Assembly (NCBI RefSeq): GCF_003027925.1
Contig: NZ_PYPS01000017.1
Coordinates: forward strand, 62,001 to 126,000
Reading direction: 5' to 3'
Source: Micromonospora sp. RP3T
Lineage (GTDB): Bacteria > Actinomycetota > Actinomycetes > Mycobacteriales > Micromonosporaceae
DNA: 64,000 bases
A model generated the notes under the pieces. The model was not told the origin of the DNA. It searched no databases and was given only the letters and a program-made list of their open reading frames with translations. Numbering within the stretch: position 1 is the stretch's first letter; each line of letters opens with the position of its first letter. Positions 25,326 through 34,499 of this stretch are shown here, in pieces. The translations under genes and the position numbers were made by a program.

Positions 25326-26552
25326 TCACTCCTTGTCGAGGATGCCGAAGTACGCGCCGGCGGTGTGCACGTCCTTGTCGCCACGGCCGGAGAGGTTGAC
25401 CAGGATCACCGGCTCGCGGCCCAACTCGGCGGCGAGTTCCGGGGCGATCTTGCGGGCGCCGGCCAGCGCGTGCGCGCTCTCGATCGCCGGGATGATCCCC
25501 TCGGTGCGGCAGAGCAGCTCGAACGCGGCCATCGCCTCGGCGTCGTCGACGGGCAGGTAGGTGGCCCGGCCCGTGTCGTGCAGCCAGGCGTGCTCCGGCC
25601 CGACGCCCGGGTAGTCCAGACCGGCCGAGATCGAGTGCGACTCGATGGTCTGGCCGTCGGCGTTCTGCAGGACATAGGTGCGGGTGCCGTGCAGCACGCC
25701 CGACGAGCCGCCGGTGATGCTGGCCGCGTGCCGGCCGGACTCGACGCCCTCGCCACCGGCCTCGAAGCCGTAGAGCCGCACCCCGGCGTCGGGCACGAAG
25801 GCGTGGAAGACGCCCAGCGCGTTGGAGCCCCCGCCGACACAGGCCGCGACCGCGTCCGGCAGCGCGCCGGTCAGGTCCAGGCACTGCTGGCGGGCCTCCA
25901 CGCCGATGCCGCGCACGAAGTCCCGGACCATCTCCGGGAACGGGTGCGGCCCGGCGGCGGTGCCGATCAGGTAGTGGGTGTCCTCGACGTTGGCGACCCA
26001 GTCGCGCATCGCCTCGTTCATCGCGTCCTTGAGCGTGCGCGAACCGGCCGTCACCGGGATCACGGTCGCGCCGAGCATCCGCATCCGGGCCACGTTGAGC
26101 GCCTGCCGCTCGGTGTCCACCGCGCCCATGTAGACCACGCACTCGAGGTCGAACAGCGCGGCGGCGGTCGCGGTGGCCACGCCGTGCTGGCCGGCGCCGG
26201 TCTCCGCGATCACCCGCCGCTTGCCCATCCGCCGGGTGAGCAGCGCCTGGCCGAGCACGTTGCGGACCTTGTGGGCGCCGGTGTGGTTGAGGTCCTCCCG
26301 CTTGAGCAGGACGCGCGCCCCCACCTGGGCGGAGAGCCGCCGGGCCTCGTACAGCATCGAGGGGGTGCCGGCGTAGTCGCGCAGCAGCGCGTCGAACTCG
26401 GCGAGGAACTCCTCGTCCCCCATCGCCTTGCGGTACGCCGCGTCCAGCTCGTCCAGCGCGGCGACAAGCGCCTCGGGGACGAACCGGCCGCCGAACCGGC
26501 CGAAGTGACCGGCGGCGTCGGGAACCTGGCCGGCAGCGGGTACGGCGCTCAT
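25326..26552 (-). CDS. trpB: Tryptophan synthase beta chain
   Basis: A 408-residue PLP enzyme that condenses indole with serine. The PLP lysine lies in [20 protein letters not shown] (about residue 100). [19 protein letters not shown] and the glycine-rich phosphate loop [13 protein letters not shown] are intact, as is [15 protein letters not shown] [13 protein letters not shown] at the end. It begins with [11 protein letters not shown], the usual N terminus. ATG 26552 is preceded by GAGAGGA. It lies between trpC (38-base gap) and trpA. Confidence 0.97.
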   Translation of the reverse strand: MSAVPAAGQVPDAAGHFGRFGGRFVPEALVAALDELDAAYRKAMGDEEFLAEFDALLRDYAGTPSMLYEARRLSAQVGARVLLKREDLNHTGAHKVRNVLGQALLTRRMGKRRVIAETGAGQHGVATATAAALFDLECVVYMGAVDTERQALNVARMRMLGATVIPVTAGSRTLKDAMNEAMRDWVANVEDTHYLIGTAAGPHPFPEMVRDFVRGIGVEARQQCLDLTGALPDAVAACVGGGSNALGVFHAFVPDAGVRLYGFEAGGEGVESGRHAASITGGSSGVLHGTRTYVLQNADGQTIESHSISAGLDYPGVGPEHAWLHDTGRATYLPVDDAEAMAAFELLCRTEGIIPAIESAHALAGARKIAPELAAELGREPVILVNLSGRGDKDVHTAGAYFGILDKE

Positions 26553-26590
26553 CGCGGGCGTCCTCTCGGTTCGGGTGGACCCGGCGCGGG

Positions 26591-27454
26591 TCAGCGCACC
26601 GGGCGGGGCGTGGCCGGGTGGTTCCCGGCGTTGACCAGCTCGGCGACCGCCTCGCGGGGGCTCTTCTGGGTGACCAGGCCCTCGCCCACCAGGACGGCGT
26701 CGGCGCCGGCCGAGGCGTACCGGATCAGGTCGTGCGGACCGCGCACGCCCGACTCGGCGATCTTGACGACGCGGCTCGGCAGCCCGGGCGCGATCCGCTC
26801 GAACACCGACCGGTCGACCTCCAGGGTACGCAGGTCGCGGGCGTTGACGCCGATCACCTGCGCGCCGGCCTCCAGGGCCCGGTCCGCCTCTTCCTCGGTG
26901 TGCACCTCGACGAGCGCGGTCATGCCCAGCGACTCGATCCGCTCCAGCAGCCCGACCAGCGCGTTCTGCTCCAACGCGGCGACGATCAGCAGCACCAGGT
27001 CGGCGCCGTGCGCGCGGGCCTCGTGCACCTGGTAGCTGGAGACCACGAAGTCCTTGCGCAGCACCGGCACGTTCACCGCGGCCCGGACCGCGGCCAGGTC
27101 GTCCAGCGACCCGCCGAACCAGCGGCCCTCGGTCAGCACGCTGATCGCCCGCGCGCCACCGGCCGCGTAGTCGCTGGCCAGGTCGGCCGGGTTCGCGATC
27201 TCGGCCAGCCGCCCCTTGGACGGCGACGAGCGCTTCACCTCGGCGATCACGGCCACGCCGGGTCGGCGCAGCGCCGCGTACGCGTCGATCGGCGGCGGCG
27301 CGGCGGCGGCCAGCTCGCGGATCCGCTCCATCGGGAGCTGCTCCTGCCGCCGGGCCACGTCCTCGCGCACCCCGGCCAGGATCTCGTCGAGCACCCCTGC
27401 GGACGGCGCCGCTCCGGCGTCGTCCCCCTCCGCGTGCGCATGCTCAGCAGTCAC
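26591..27454 (-). CDS. trpC: Indole-3-glycerol phosphate synthase
   Basis: A 287-residue TIM-barrel enzyme. [15 protein letters not shown] carries the catalytic Lys and the S-P-S-K-G signature. [49 protein letters not shown] and [15 protein letters not shown] cover the remaining strands. GTG 27454 has GAGAGGGGAG seven bases upstream. ATG 27481 in the same frame lies six bases after a -10-like TAGCAT and could be a leaderless start, adding nine residues. No trpF gene follows, consistent with PriA (47.7 kb) doing that step. Confidence 0.95.
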   Translation of the reverse strand: MTAEHAHAEGDDAGAAPSAGVLDEILAGVREDVARRQEQLPMERIRELAAAAPPPIDAYAALRRPGVAVIAEVKRSSPSKGRLAEIANPADLASDYAAGGARAISVLTEGRWFGGSLDDLAAVRAAVNVPVLRKDFVVSSYQVHEARAHGADLVLLIVAALEQNALVGLLERIESLGMTALVEVHTEEEADRALEAGAQVIGVNARDLRTLEVDRSVFERIAPGLPSRVVKIAESGVRGPHDLIRYASAGADAVLVGEGLVTQKSPREAVAELVNAGNHPATPRPVR

Positions 27455-27837
27455 CAACGGACTCCCCTCTCCGGGTGTCATGGGCCGATGCTAGGTGGCG
27501 CCACCTGGCGACACGTGCCGGGGGGTATGGCGCACCTCACGACATGGGCTGTGGCATGATGGCCGACTTCGGGTGAACGCGGTGTCACGCAGCGCCACCG
27601 CATGCATCGACCATCGCCCATGACCCATCTCACCACGCCCGGCCCGACCTCGCAGCCCGACGTCCGGCCCGCTGTGACCAAGGTCAAGGACTTCCGCCCC
27701 TGTGCAGGTCGCCCCGTGTGCGGGAGCGTTGACCTGCGCTTGACGGTGGCGAAACGTGAGCCGGACACCATTGTCGCAGGGCAGACTCGACGAGGCCGCT
27801 GCCGACCGAAGCCGAACGATCTCGTGTGGGGTGAACC
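27455..27837. other. Intergenic region between trpC and a divergent small gene
   Basis: 383 bases with no convincing gene. It contains the palindrome and -10-like box described separately at the trpC end. A TTGACG (27740-27745) on the plus strand towards the 91-residue gene has no clear -10 at normal distance. No leader peptide with Trp codons and no attenuator hairpins were seen. Confidence 0.5.
27488..27506 (-). promoter_or_regulatory. 14-bp perfect palindrome overlapping a -10 box upstream of trpC
   Basis: AGGTGGCGCCACCT (27493-27506) is a perfect palindrome. On the minus strand it runs directly into TAGCAT (27493-27488), a -10-like box. A regulator bound here would sit in the promoter spacer. 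No standard -35 is evident. Confidence 0.5.
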
Positions 27838-28113
27838 ATGAGCGCCAACGGGCCGCATCAGAACATCGGGTTGACCACCGTCTCCCGGACCGTCGCCGCA
27901 CTCGCCGTCGGCGTGGTGCACACGCTCGAACGCGCGGTGGCCGGTGACGGCCGGACGCGTACCGCCCAGGGCAACGCCTGGGAGGCGGTCTGCGCCGACC
28001 GGGCCCGGGCCGCGCAACGCCGCGAGTTGGAGCGGCTGGTGGCCGAACTGGCCGCCGCCCGGGCCGCGGCCCGGGACCGCCGGGCGACGCGCGAGGCCCA
28101 GCCGGTCAGCTGA
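27838..28113 (+). CDS. Small hypothetical helical protein
   Basis: A 91-residue protein with ATG 27838 and a GTGGGG just upstream. The N-terminal part (NIGLTTVSRTVAALAVGVVH) may form an amphipathic or weakly hydrophobic helix. The rest (RAAQRRELERLVAELAAARA and onwards) is a charged Ala/Arg/Glu helix, probably coiled coil. I do not recognise a family. Its last eight bases overlap the end of the convergent trp-linked membrane gene. Confidence 0.55.
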   Translation: MSANGPHQNIGLTTVSRTVAALAVGVVHTLERAVAGDGRTRTAQGNAWEAVCADRARAAQRRELERLVAELAAARAAARDRRATREAQPVS

Positions 28114-28669
28114 CCGTCGGGTCCTCGCCCCGGTCCAGCGCGTCCCACGCGTCCCGGGTGCCCCGTTCGACCGCCGGCCGGTCCGGGTCGGCGGGGCCGG
28201 TCGACCCGGCCCGCCGCTCGTACCGGGCGCCCATCGCCGGCCACCGCCCGGCCCGCCACGCGGTGCCCGCCCCGCCGGCCGCGAGCGCCAGACCGCCCGC
28301 CAGCACCAGGGCCGGCCAGAGCCGGCTGACCCCGGTCTCGCCGAGACCGACCCCGCCACCGACCGCGACGGCCAGCCCGACGACCGCCAGCAGCACGCCG
28401 AGCAGCCGGCGCAGCCGCCCCCCGGTGGCCAGCACCGCGCCGCCACCGGCCAACCCGACGTAGGCCAGCGCCGACACCCACGGCAGCAGGTCCGCGCCGG
28501 TGCGGCCCGACCGCCCGGGTCCGAGGGAACCACCGGCGGTCGGATCGGCCGACCAGCTCCGGGTCACCGCCCAGGCGGCCAGGCCCGCGCCGGCCAGGCA
28601 GAGCAGCACCGCGTACGCCAGCTCGCGCCGGCCCCGGACGGCGGGCGGGCCGACCGCGGCGTCGGTCAC
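28106..28669 (-). CDS. Trp operon-linked membrane protein (Trp_oprn_chp / TIGR02234 type)
   Basis: A 187-residue membrane protein with about four hydrophobic segments: [20 protein letters not shown], then [40 protein letters not shown] and [20 protein letters not shown]. The arrangement and its place between hisI and trpC match the family of actinobacterial tryptophan-linked membrane proteins of unknown function. GTG 28669 overlaps the stop codon of the hisI gene (GTGA), so it is translated with it. The C terminus is charged and probably cytoplasmic. Confidence 0.8.
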   Translation of the reverse strand: MTDAAVGPPAVRGRRELAYAVLLCLAGAGLAAWAVTRSWSADPTAGGSLGPGRSGRTGADLLPWVSALAYVGLAGGGAVLATGGRLRRLLGVLLAVVGLAVAVGGGVGLGETGVSRLWPALVLAGGLALAAGGAGTAWRAGRWPAMGARYERRAGSTGPADPDRPAVERGTRDAWDALDRGEDPTVS

Positions 28670-29997
28670 GGGGTCACCCCCGGCGAGCTGACCGGCAGCT
28701 CGGTGAAGAAGCAGGTGCGGTGACCGGTGTGGCAGGCCGCGCCCACCTGCTCCACGCTGACCAGCAGCGCGTCGCCGTCGCAGTCCAGCGCGACCGAGCG
28801 GACGTACTGGTGGTGGCCGGAGGTCGCGCCCTTGACCCAGTACTCTCCCCGGCTGCGCGACCAGTAGGTGGCCCGGCCGCTGGTCAGCGTGCGGTGCAGC
28901 GCCTCGTCGTCCATCCAGGCGACCATCAGCACCTCACCCGAGTCGTGGGCGCGGACCACGGCGGCGACCAGGCCGTCCGGGGTGCGGCGGAGCCTGGCCG
29001 CGATGGCCGGGTCGAGCCGGGAGGGCCGGGCCGGGCCGGCGGTGGAGCGGGCGGAGGCGCCGGTCACGGGCGCGTCAGAGGCGGGCACGGTTGACCATTC
29101 TCCCGCACGTGGCGCCGGCACCGTCGACGTGTCCCGGGACGCCGGTGGCGCCGCGTGCAGCGTCCGGCTGAGCTGACCGAGGTAGCGGTCCACCCGGCCG
29201 TCGGCGAGCGCCTCGGCCAGGTCCGCGCCGGCCACCGCGGCGACCTCCCCGGCGTACGGGCGGACCAGCGGGACGATGCCGGTCACCAGACGGCCGGCGG
29301 CGGCCCCGACCTCGGCCGGGTCGCCGGCGCGCAGCCCGAGGCAGAGCAGCATGTCGGCGCGGTAGCCGGGCGGGGCCACCGGCAGGTCCAGCGCGGCGGT
29401 CAGCGCGGCCCGGCGGGACACCACCCGGACGGCGGGGTTGGCCAGCCGCAGCACCGAGGGGCAGAGCCGGGCCAGGTCGGCCGCCGCGAGCCGGACCCCG
29501 GGGGCGTCGCCGGCCCAGTGCGCCCCGGCCACCTTGCCCAGCGTGGCGATCAGGTCCTCCAGGCGCGGCTCGTCGGCGGGCTGGCAGAGCACCGGCAGGT
29601 CGATCCGGCGGCGCCACTCCGGCACCGCCCAGAGCAGCCGGGCGGGCGCGGTGACCGGCAGCCCGAACGCCCAGTCGGCGGGCTGGCCGAGCCGGCGCAC
29701 CCAGGAGCGGACGTCCCGGGAGGCCACCGAGACGTGCACCAGCCGGCCGTCGAACTCGGCCAGGTAGGCGTCCCGGCTGGCGTACGCGCCGGTGGGGCGG
29801 GCCGGGGCCGCCGAGGCGGGACGCTCCTCGTCGGTGGCGACGAGCACGTCCACGTCGACGTCGCTGTGCTCGGTGGCGGCCCGTCGGGCGTGGCTGCCGC
29901 GCAGCATGATCCCGACGACCGGTCGGTCCGCGGCCCGGCGCAGGCGGGTGGCCCAGTCGTCGAGGAATCCGGACTCGGGCAACGAAGCGGGACCCAC
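28666..29997 (-). CDS. hisI: Fusion: nucleotidyltransferase-like domain plus phosphoribosyl-AMP cyclohydrolase
   Basis: One uninterrupted frame of about 443 residues. Residues about 20-290 look like a minimal nucleotidyltransferase: [20 protein letters not shown] followed by [11 protein letters not shown], the G-S-x(n)-D-x-D metal site. After a Pro/Ala linker (about 290-330), the C-terminal part is a complete His[58 protein letters not shown] and HTGHRTCFF, with the metal Asp and Cys ligands. HisI opens the ring of PR-AMP in histidine synthesis. GTG 29088 inside the frame (GGGAGA upstream) could also give a 140-residue stand-alone HisI. Start at the 5' end is uncertain (GTG 29997 or TTG 30033). 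Confidence 0.8.
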   Translation of the reverse strand: MGPASLPESGFLDDWATRLRRAADRPVVGIMLRGSHARRAATEHSDVDVDVLVATDEERPASAAPARPTGAYASRDAYLAEFDGRLVHVSVASRDVRSWVRRLGQPADWAFGLPVTAPARLLWAVPEWRRRIDLPVLCQPADEPRLEDLIATLGKVAGAHWAGDAPGVRLAAADLARLCPSVLRLANPAVRVVSRRAALTAALDLPVAPPGYRADMLLCLGLRAGDPAEVGAAAGRLVTGIVPLVRPYAGEVAAVAGADLAEALADGRVDRYLGQLSRTLHAAPPASRDTSTVPAPRAGEWSTVPASDAPVTGASARSTAGPARPSRLDPAIAARLRRTPDGLVAAVVRAHDSGEVLMVAWMDDEALHRTLTSGRATYWSRSRGEYWVKGATSGHHQYVRSVALDCDGDALLVSVEQVGAACHTGHRTCFFTELPVSSPGVTP

Positions 29998-30069
29998 CGC
30001 GACATGGTGCCGGAAGTCCGATCTCAAGCGCAATGCCCGATGGCGGACCGGGTGTCCGGTGCGGGTGGC

Positions 30070-30459
30070 TTAGCCCAGTTCCTCTTCGGCCTGCCGGTAC
30101 ACGTCGATCTTGTGGTCGAGGGCCTTGAGATCCTCGGTCAGCTCGGCCATCCGGGCCAGCACCCGGGCCCGGTGCGCCTCGAACAGCGCCCGCCGCGCGC
30201 CGAGCGTACGGTCGCCCTGCCGGGCCAGTTCGGCGTAGCGGCGCATGTCGCGCACCGGCATGCCGGTCCGACGCAGCCGCAGGAGCAGGAACAGCCAGTT
30301 GACGTCCGCCTCGGTGTAGCGCCGGCGGCCGGCGGAGTCCCGCCCGACCGGCGCGACCAGCCCCTCCTGTTCGTACCAGCGCAGCGTGTAGGTGGTCAGG
30401 CCGACCCGCTGCGCCGCCTCGCCGACGCTGAAGCTCTTCTCCCGGATACCGATCTCCAC
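30070..30459 (-). CDS. MerR-family regulator
   Basis: A 129-residue regulator. The winged helix (residues about 8-75) is SFSVGEAAQRVGLTTYTLRW, then YEQEGLVAPVGRDSAGRRRY. The C-terminal dimer helix RALFEAHRARVLARMAELTE leads to IDVYRQAEEELG. There is no cysteine in the effector end, so it is not a metal sensor of the classical type. GTG 30459 is chosen because it begins at the conserved region. It is divergent from the ABC export cassette at 30566, with operator-like palindromes between them, so it probably controls that cassette. Confidence 0.88.
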   Translation of the reverse strand: MEIGIREKSFSVGEAAQRVGLTTYTLRWYEQEGLVAPVGRDSAGRRRYTEADVNWLFLLLRLRRTGMPVRDMRRYAELARQGDRTLGARRALFEAHRARVLARMAELTEDLKALDHKIDVYRQAEEELG

Positions 30460-30475
30460 CGATCCAGGCTTCCAG

Positions 30476-30541
30476 TTCGAGCCCACTCGAAGTCAACAGC
30501 ATTGCCCGACCGGCGGAATTCATCTACCGTTGATTTCAACG
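30476..30541 (+). promoter_or_regulatory. MerR/ABC intergenic promoter with two palindromes
   Basis: TTCGA-N6-TCGAA spans 30476-30491. CGTTGA-TT-TCAACG spans 30528-30541. A promoter for the ABC genes reads TTGCCC (30502-30507), 17-base spacer, TACCGT (30525-30530); the second palindrome overlaps its -10 end. Confidence 0.55.
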
Positions 30542-30565
30542 TTCAGTGAATTGTCGGAGGCGGAC

Positions 30566-31291
30566 ATGGACGACGCGGTGGCGGTCCGTGGCCTGGTGGT
30601 CGACCGGGGCGGGCGGCGGGTGCTGCACGGCATCAGCTGCGCCGTGCCCCGCGGCACGGTCACCGGGCTGCTCGGGCCCAGCGGCAGCGGCAAGACCACG
30701 CTGATGCGCGCGGTGGTCGGCGTGCAGACTGTCGACGCCGGCACGGTCGACGTGCTCGGTCGGCCCGCCGGCACGGCCGAGCTGCGCCACCGGGTCGGCT
30801 ACCTGACCCAGGCGCCGAGCGTCTACGCCGACCTCACGGTCCGGGAGAACGCCCGCTACTTCGCCGTGCTCCAGGGCCGGAGCCGCGCCGACGCCGACCG
30901 GGCGGTGTCCGACGTCGGGCTGGCCACGGCGGCCGACCAGCTGGTCGGCACGCTCTCCGGCGGCCAACGCAGCCGCGCGTCGCTCGCCTGCGCCCTGGTC
31001 GGCGACCCGGAGCTGGTCGTCCTCGACGAGCCCACGGTCGGCCAGGACCCGGTGCTGCGGGCCGACCTGTGGGCCCGGTTCCACGCCATGGCCGCCGCCG
31101 GCACCACGCTGCTGGTGTCCAGTCACGTGATGGACGAGGCGGCCCGCTGCGACCGGCTGCTGCTGATCCGCGAGGGCCGGCTGGTCGCCGACGACACCCC
31201 GGCCGCGGTCCGCGCCGCCACCGGCGTGGACGACCTGGAGGAGGCGTTCCTGCGCCTGATCCGCGACGGCGAGTCGGAGGCCACCTCGTGA
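30566..31291 (+). CDS. ABC transporter ATPase subunit (drug/ABC-2 type)
   Basis: A 241-residue nucleotide-binding subunit. Walker A is LLGPSGSGKTTLMRAV, the Q-loop is YLTQAPSVY, the signature is LSGGQRSRASLA, Walker B is LVVLDEPTVGQDP, and the H-loop is LVSSHVMDEA. The order and the VGQDP ending place it with DrrA-like exporters partnered by ABC-2 permeases. ATG 30566 has GGAGG five bases upstream. It overlaps the permease gene by four bases (GTGA). Confidence 0.94.
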   Translation: MDDAVAVRGLVVDRGGRRVLHGISCAVPRGTVTGLLGPSGSGKTTLMRAVVGVQTVDAGTVDVLGRPAGTAELRHRVGYLTQAPSVYADLTVRENARYFAVLQGRSRADADRAVSDVGLATAADQLVGTLSGGQRSRASLACALVGDPELVVLDEPTVGQDPVLRADLWARFHAMAAAGTTLLVSSHVMDEAARCDRLLLIREGRLVADDTPAAVRAATGVDDLEEAFLRLIRDGESEATS

Positions 31292-32043
31292 ACGGGCGCA
31301 TCCTGGCCGCCACGACCGGGCGGATCCTGCGTCAGCTCCGGCACGACAGGCGCACCGTCGCGCTGCTCGTCGTGGTGCCGGCGGTGCTGCTCACGCTGGT
31401 CTACTTCATGTACGTCGACCAGCCCACCCCGCCCGGCGCGCCGCGCACCTTCGACCGGGTCGCGCTGATCATGCTGGGCTTCTTCCCGTTCATCATCATG
31501 TTCCTGGTGACCAGCATCGCCATGCTCCGCGAGCGCACCACCGGCACGCTGGAGCGGCTGCTCACCACGCCGCTGGGCAAGCTGGACCTGCTCTTCGGCT
31601 ACGGCATCGCGTTCGGGCTGGCCGGGGTGCTCCAGTCCACCGTCGCCTCGCTGGTGGCCTACCAGGTCTTCGGGCTGGACACCGCCGGCAGCCCGTGGCT
31701 GGTCGTGCTGATCGCCGGCGTGAACGCGGTGCTGGCCGTGGCGCTCGGCCTGTTCTGCTCCGCGTTCGCCCGCACCGAGTTCCAGGCGGTGCAGTTCATG
31801 CCGGTCGTGGTCGCCCCGCAACTGCTGCTCTGCGGGCTGTTCGTGCCCCGCGGCCAGATGGCCGGCTGGCTCCAGGCGGTCAGCGACGTGCTGCCGCTGT
31901 CGTACGCGGTCGAGGCGCTCCAGGAGGTCGGCGCGCACGCCGAGCCGACCGGCACGATGTGGCGCGACGTGGCGATCGTGGCCGGCGCGGCGGTGGTCGC
32001 GCTGGTGCTGGCCGCCGCGACGCTGCGCCGGCGCAGCGGATGA
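31288..32043 (+). CDS. ABC-2 type permease
   Basis: A 251-residue membrane subunit with six likely helices: VALLVVVPAVLLTLVYFMYV, LIMLGFFPFIIMFLVTSIAM, FGYGIAFGLAGVLQSTVASL, WLVVLIAGVNAVLAVALGLF, VVVAPQLLLCGLFVPRG and a final DVAIVAGAAVVALVLAAATL. The RERTTGTLERLLTTP motif after helix two and PLSYAVEALQEV before the last helix are typical of ABC-2 exporters. It starts on the GTG that overlaps the ATPase stop and ends in an ATGA overlap with the TetR gene. Confidence 0.93.
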   Translation: MNGRILAATTGRILRQLRHDRRTVALLVVVPAVLLTLVYFMYVDQPTPPGAPRTFDRVALIMLGFFPFIIMFLVTSIAMLRERTTGTLERLLTTPLGKLDLLFGYGIAFGLAGVLQSTVASLVAYQVFGLDTAGSPWLVVLIAGVNAVLAVALGLFCSAFARTEFQAVQFMPVVVAPQLLLCGLFVPRGQMAGWLQAVSDVLPLSYAVEALQEVGAHAEPTGTMWRDVAIVAGAAVVALVLAAATLRRRSG

Positions 32044-32642
32044 CCCCGCGCCGCACCGGGCGGCGGCCCGGCCGGCCGGACACCCGGGAGGCGATCCTGG
32101 CCGCGGCCCGGGAGGCGTTCGCCGAACGTGGATACGACGGCACCTCGATCCGCGCGGTCGCGGCCGCCGCCGGCGTGGATCCGGCGCTGGTGCACCACTA
32201 CTTCGGCACCAAGGAAGAGTTGTTCCGCGCCGCCATGTCGATCCCGATCGACCCGGCTGAGCTGGTGCCGCGGGTCCTGGCGGGAGGCCCGGACGAGGTG
32301 GGCGAACGGCTGGTCCGCACGTTCCTGTCGGTGTGGGATTCCCCGGCCGGCGTCGCCGCGGTGGCGCTGCTCCGCTCCGCGGTGAGCAACCAGTGGACCG
32401 CCCGCCTGCTCCGGGAGTTCCTGACCACCCAGATCCTGCGTCGGGTCCTGGCGCAACTCGACCTCGACCCGGCCGAGGCGCCGTTGCGCGGCGCGCTGGT
32501 CGCCACCCAGATCGCCGGCCTGGCCATGATGCGCTACGTGATCCGCCTGGAGCCGGTCGCGTCCGCGTCGGCGGACACGCTGGCTGTCACCATCGGCCCG
32601 ACCGTCCAGCGCTACCTCACCGGCCCGCTGGACACGAGCTGA
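32040..32642 (+). CDS. TetR-family regulator, third gene of the export cassette
   Basis: A 200-residue regulator. The DNA-binding part is AILAAAREAFAERGYDGTSI followed by RAVAAAAGVDPALVHHYFGT, and the C-terminal domain (VTIGPTVQRYLTGP end) is of the TetR_C_17 type that senses lipophilic compounds. The ATG overlaps the permease stop (ATGA), so it is co-translated with the exporter. The cassette is therefore under a divergent MerR and carries its own TetR, an unusual double control. Confidence 0.92.
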   Translation: MTPRRTGRRPGRPDTREAILAAAREAFAERGYDGTSIRAVAAAAGVDPALVHHYFGTKEELFRAAMSIPIDPAELVPRVLAGGPDEVGERLVRTFLSVWDSPAGVAAVALLRSAVSNQWTARLLREFLTTQILRRVLAQLDLDPAEAPLRGALVATQIAGLAMMRYVIRLEPVASASADTLAVTIGPTVQRYLTGPLDTS

Positions 32643-32649
32643 GCGCCGG

Positions 32650-32680
32650 CGCCGGCCCTGCAGACGGAGATCGGCCGGCG
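32650..32680. terminator. Hairpin between convergent TetR and ABC exporter genes
   Basis: CGCCGGCC (32650-32657) pairs with GGCCGGCG (32673-32680) across 15 bases, eight bases after the TetR stop and 41 bases from the end of the convergent exporter gene. Confidence 0.5.
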
Positions 32681-32720
32681 ACCCAACCGGCAGACGGCCC
32701 TGGGCGGGCGGCCGCTACGG

Positions 32721-34499
32721 TCAGCGGGTCTGCTCCAGCCAGGAGGCGAAGAGCAGGGCGTAGACCGAGTCGGTGTCCCGGACCAGCTCCTCGTGCGGGC
32801 CGCGCTGCACGATCCGGCCCCGGTCCACCACGATCACCTCGTCGGCCGCCTGCGCGGTGGAGAGCCGGTGCGCGATGGCCAGCGTGGTGCGCCCCCGGGT
32901 CACCGCGTCCAGCGTGCGTTGCAGGCGCACCTCGGTGGCCGGGTCGACCGCGCTGGTCGCCTCGTCGAGCACCAGCAGGTCCGGGTCGGCCACGTACGCG
33001 CGGGCCAGCGCCACGAGCTGCCGCTCGCCGACGCTGAGCGCCTCGCCGCGCTCGCCCACCGGGGTGTCCAGCCCGGCCGGCAGCCCGTCCAGCCAGTCGG
33101 CCAGGCCCAACTCGGTGAAGGCGGCGGTGAGCCGGGCGTCGGACAGGTCCGGGCGGGCGAACCGGACGTTCTCCCCGACCGTGGCGTCGAACAGGAAACC
33201 GTCCTGCGGCACCATCACCACCCGGGCGCGCAGTGAGTCGAAACGGACCTGACGCAGGTCGACGCCGGAGAGCAGCACCTCGCCCTCGGTCGGGTCCATC
33301 AGCCGGGTGAGCAGCTTGGCGAACGTGGTCTTGCCGCTGCCGGTCTCGCCGACCACCGCCACCCGGCTCTTCGCCGCGATGTCCAGCGTCACGTCGTGCA
33401 GCACCGGCGGCCCGCCCGGATAGGCGAACGTCACCTGGGCGAAGCGGACGTCGAGTGGACCGGACGGCAGCTCCCGGCCCCGCTCGCCCGGGTCGGCCAC
33501 GTCCGGCTCGACGTCCAGCACGTCGAGCACCCGACGCCAGCCGGCGATCGCGTTCTGCGCCTCGTTGAGCACCTCGGTGGCGATCTGCACCGGCTGGATG
33601 AAGAGCGTGACCAGGAACAGGAACGCGGTGAGTTGGCCGACCGACAGCGTCCGGTCGACACCCAGGCTCACCCCGACCACCACCACGCCGGCCAGCGCCA
33701 GGCCGGCGGCCAGCTCGCCGACCGAGCTGCCCAGGATGCTGATCCGGATGGCCCGCTGCTGGGCCACCCGCTGCCCGTCGATCGCCGCGTCCAGCCGGCG
33801 GGCGGTGCGCCCGGCGATCCCGTACGCCCGGATCACCGGCGCGCCGACCACGCTCTCGCCGATCGCGCCGAGCAGCGTGCCGGTCCGCTGCCGGACCAGC
33901 CCGTACGCGCCGGCCAGTCGGCGCTGCAACTGCCGGATGATCAGCACCGCGGGCGCGAACGCGACGAGCACCACGAGCGTCAACTGCCAGGAGTACGCCA
34001 GCATCACGGCGGTGGTCACCAGCAGCTGCCCCAGGTTGACCAGGAGGATCACGCCGCCCCACTGGAGGAACTGGGTGATCTGGTCGACGTCGCTGGTGAC
34101 CCGGGAGACCAGCGACCCGCGCCGCTCGGACTGCTGGTGCAGCATGGACAGGTCGTGCACGTGCCGGAACGCGCGGGTCCGCACGCCGGCCAGCGCGGTC
34201 TCGCTGACCGTGAACAGCCGGCGCATCATCAGGTAGCCGCAGGTGGTGGTGACCACCAGCACGGCGACGGTGACCGCCACGGTCAGCGAGATGACGCCCA
34301 GGTCGAGCCCGCCGACGATGCCGTGGTCGATGCCGCGCTGCACCGCCACCGGCACCGCCACCCGACCGACCATGTAGACGAGCGCCAACGCCAACGTGGC
34401 GGCCAGCCCGGTCTTCAGCTCCGGGGAGAGCGCCAGCCCGCGCCGCAGCGTCCCCCAGGTCGACTCGGCCCGCTCGGTCGTGGTCGTGGTCGTGGTCAC
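32721..34499 (-). CDS. ABC exporter half, consensus Walker B and degenerate signature
   Basis: A 592-residue half-transporter (type IV exporter): six helices (first near GLAATLALALVYMVGRVAVP) then a nucleotide domain. Walker A is VAVVGETGSGKTTFAKLL. The catalytic Glu is present (LLVLDEATSAVDP), and the H-loop is intact (AIAHRLST). The signature is LSVGERQLV instead of LSGGQ, so it is the degenerate side. GTG 34499 overlaps the stop of the partner gene (GTGA). Together with the partner it should form a heterodimer of the TM287/288 or BmrCD type with one working ATP site. Confidence 0.93.
   Translation of the reverse strand: MTTTTTTTERAESTWGTLRRGLALSPELKTGLAATLALALVYMVGRVAVPVAVQRGIDHGIVGGLDLGVISLTVAVTVAVLVVTTTCGYLMMRRLFTVSETALAGVRTRAFRHVHDLSMLHQQSERRGSLVSRVTSDVDQITQFLQWGGVILLVNLGQLLVTTAVMLAYSWQLTLVVLVAFAPAVLIIRQLQRRLAGAYGLVRQRTGTLLGAIGESVVGAPVIRAYGIAGRTARRLDAAIDGQRVAQQRAIRISILGSSVGELAAGLALAGVVVVGVSLGVDRTLSVGQLTAFLFLVTLFIQPVQIATEVLNEAQNAIAGWRRVLDVLDVEPDVADPGERGRELPSGPLDVRFAQVTFAYPGGPPVLHDVTLDIAAKSRVAVVGETGSGKTTFAKLLTRLMDPTEGEVLLSGVDLRQVRFDSLRARVVMVPQDGFLFDATVGENVRFARPDLSDARLTAAFTELGLADWLDGLPAGLDTPVGERGEALSVGERQLVALARAYVADPDLLVLDEATSAVDPATEVRLQRTLDAVTRGRTTLAIAHRLSTAQAADEVIVVDRGRIVQRGPHEELVRDTDSVYALLFASWLEQTR

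Noticed and set aside
27455..27837. trp attenuator or T-box leader
   Set aside because: No run of Trp codons, no alternative hairpins and no T-box-like bulge sequence were found.
27602..27841. A 79-codon plus-strand frame upstream of the 91-residue gene
   Set aside because: No ribosome site, no conserved look, and it overlaps the start of the more plausible gene.
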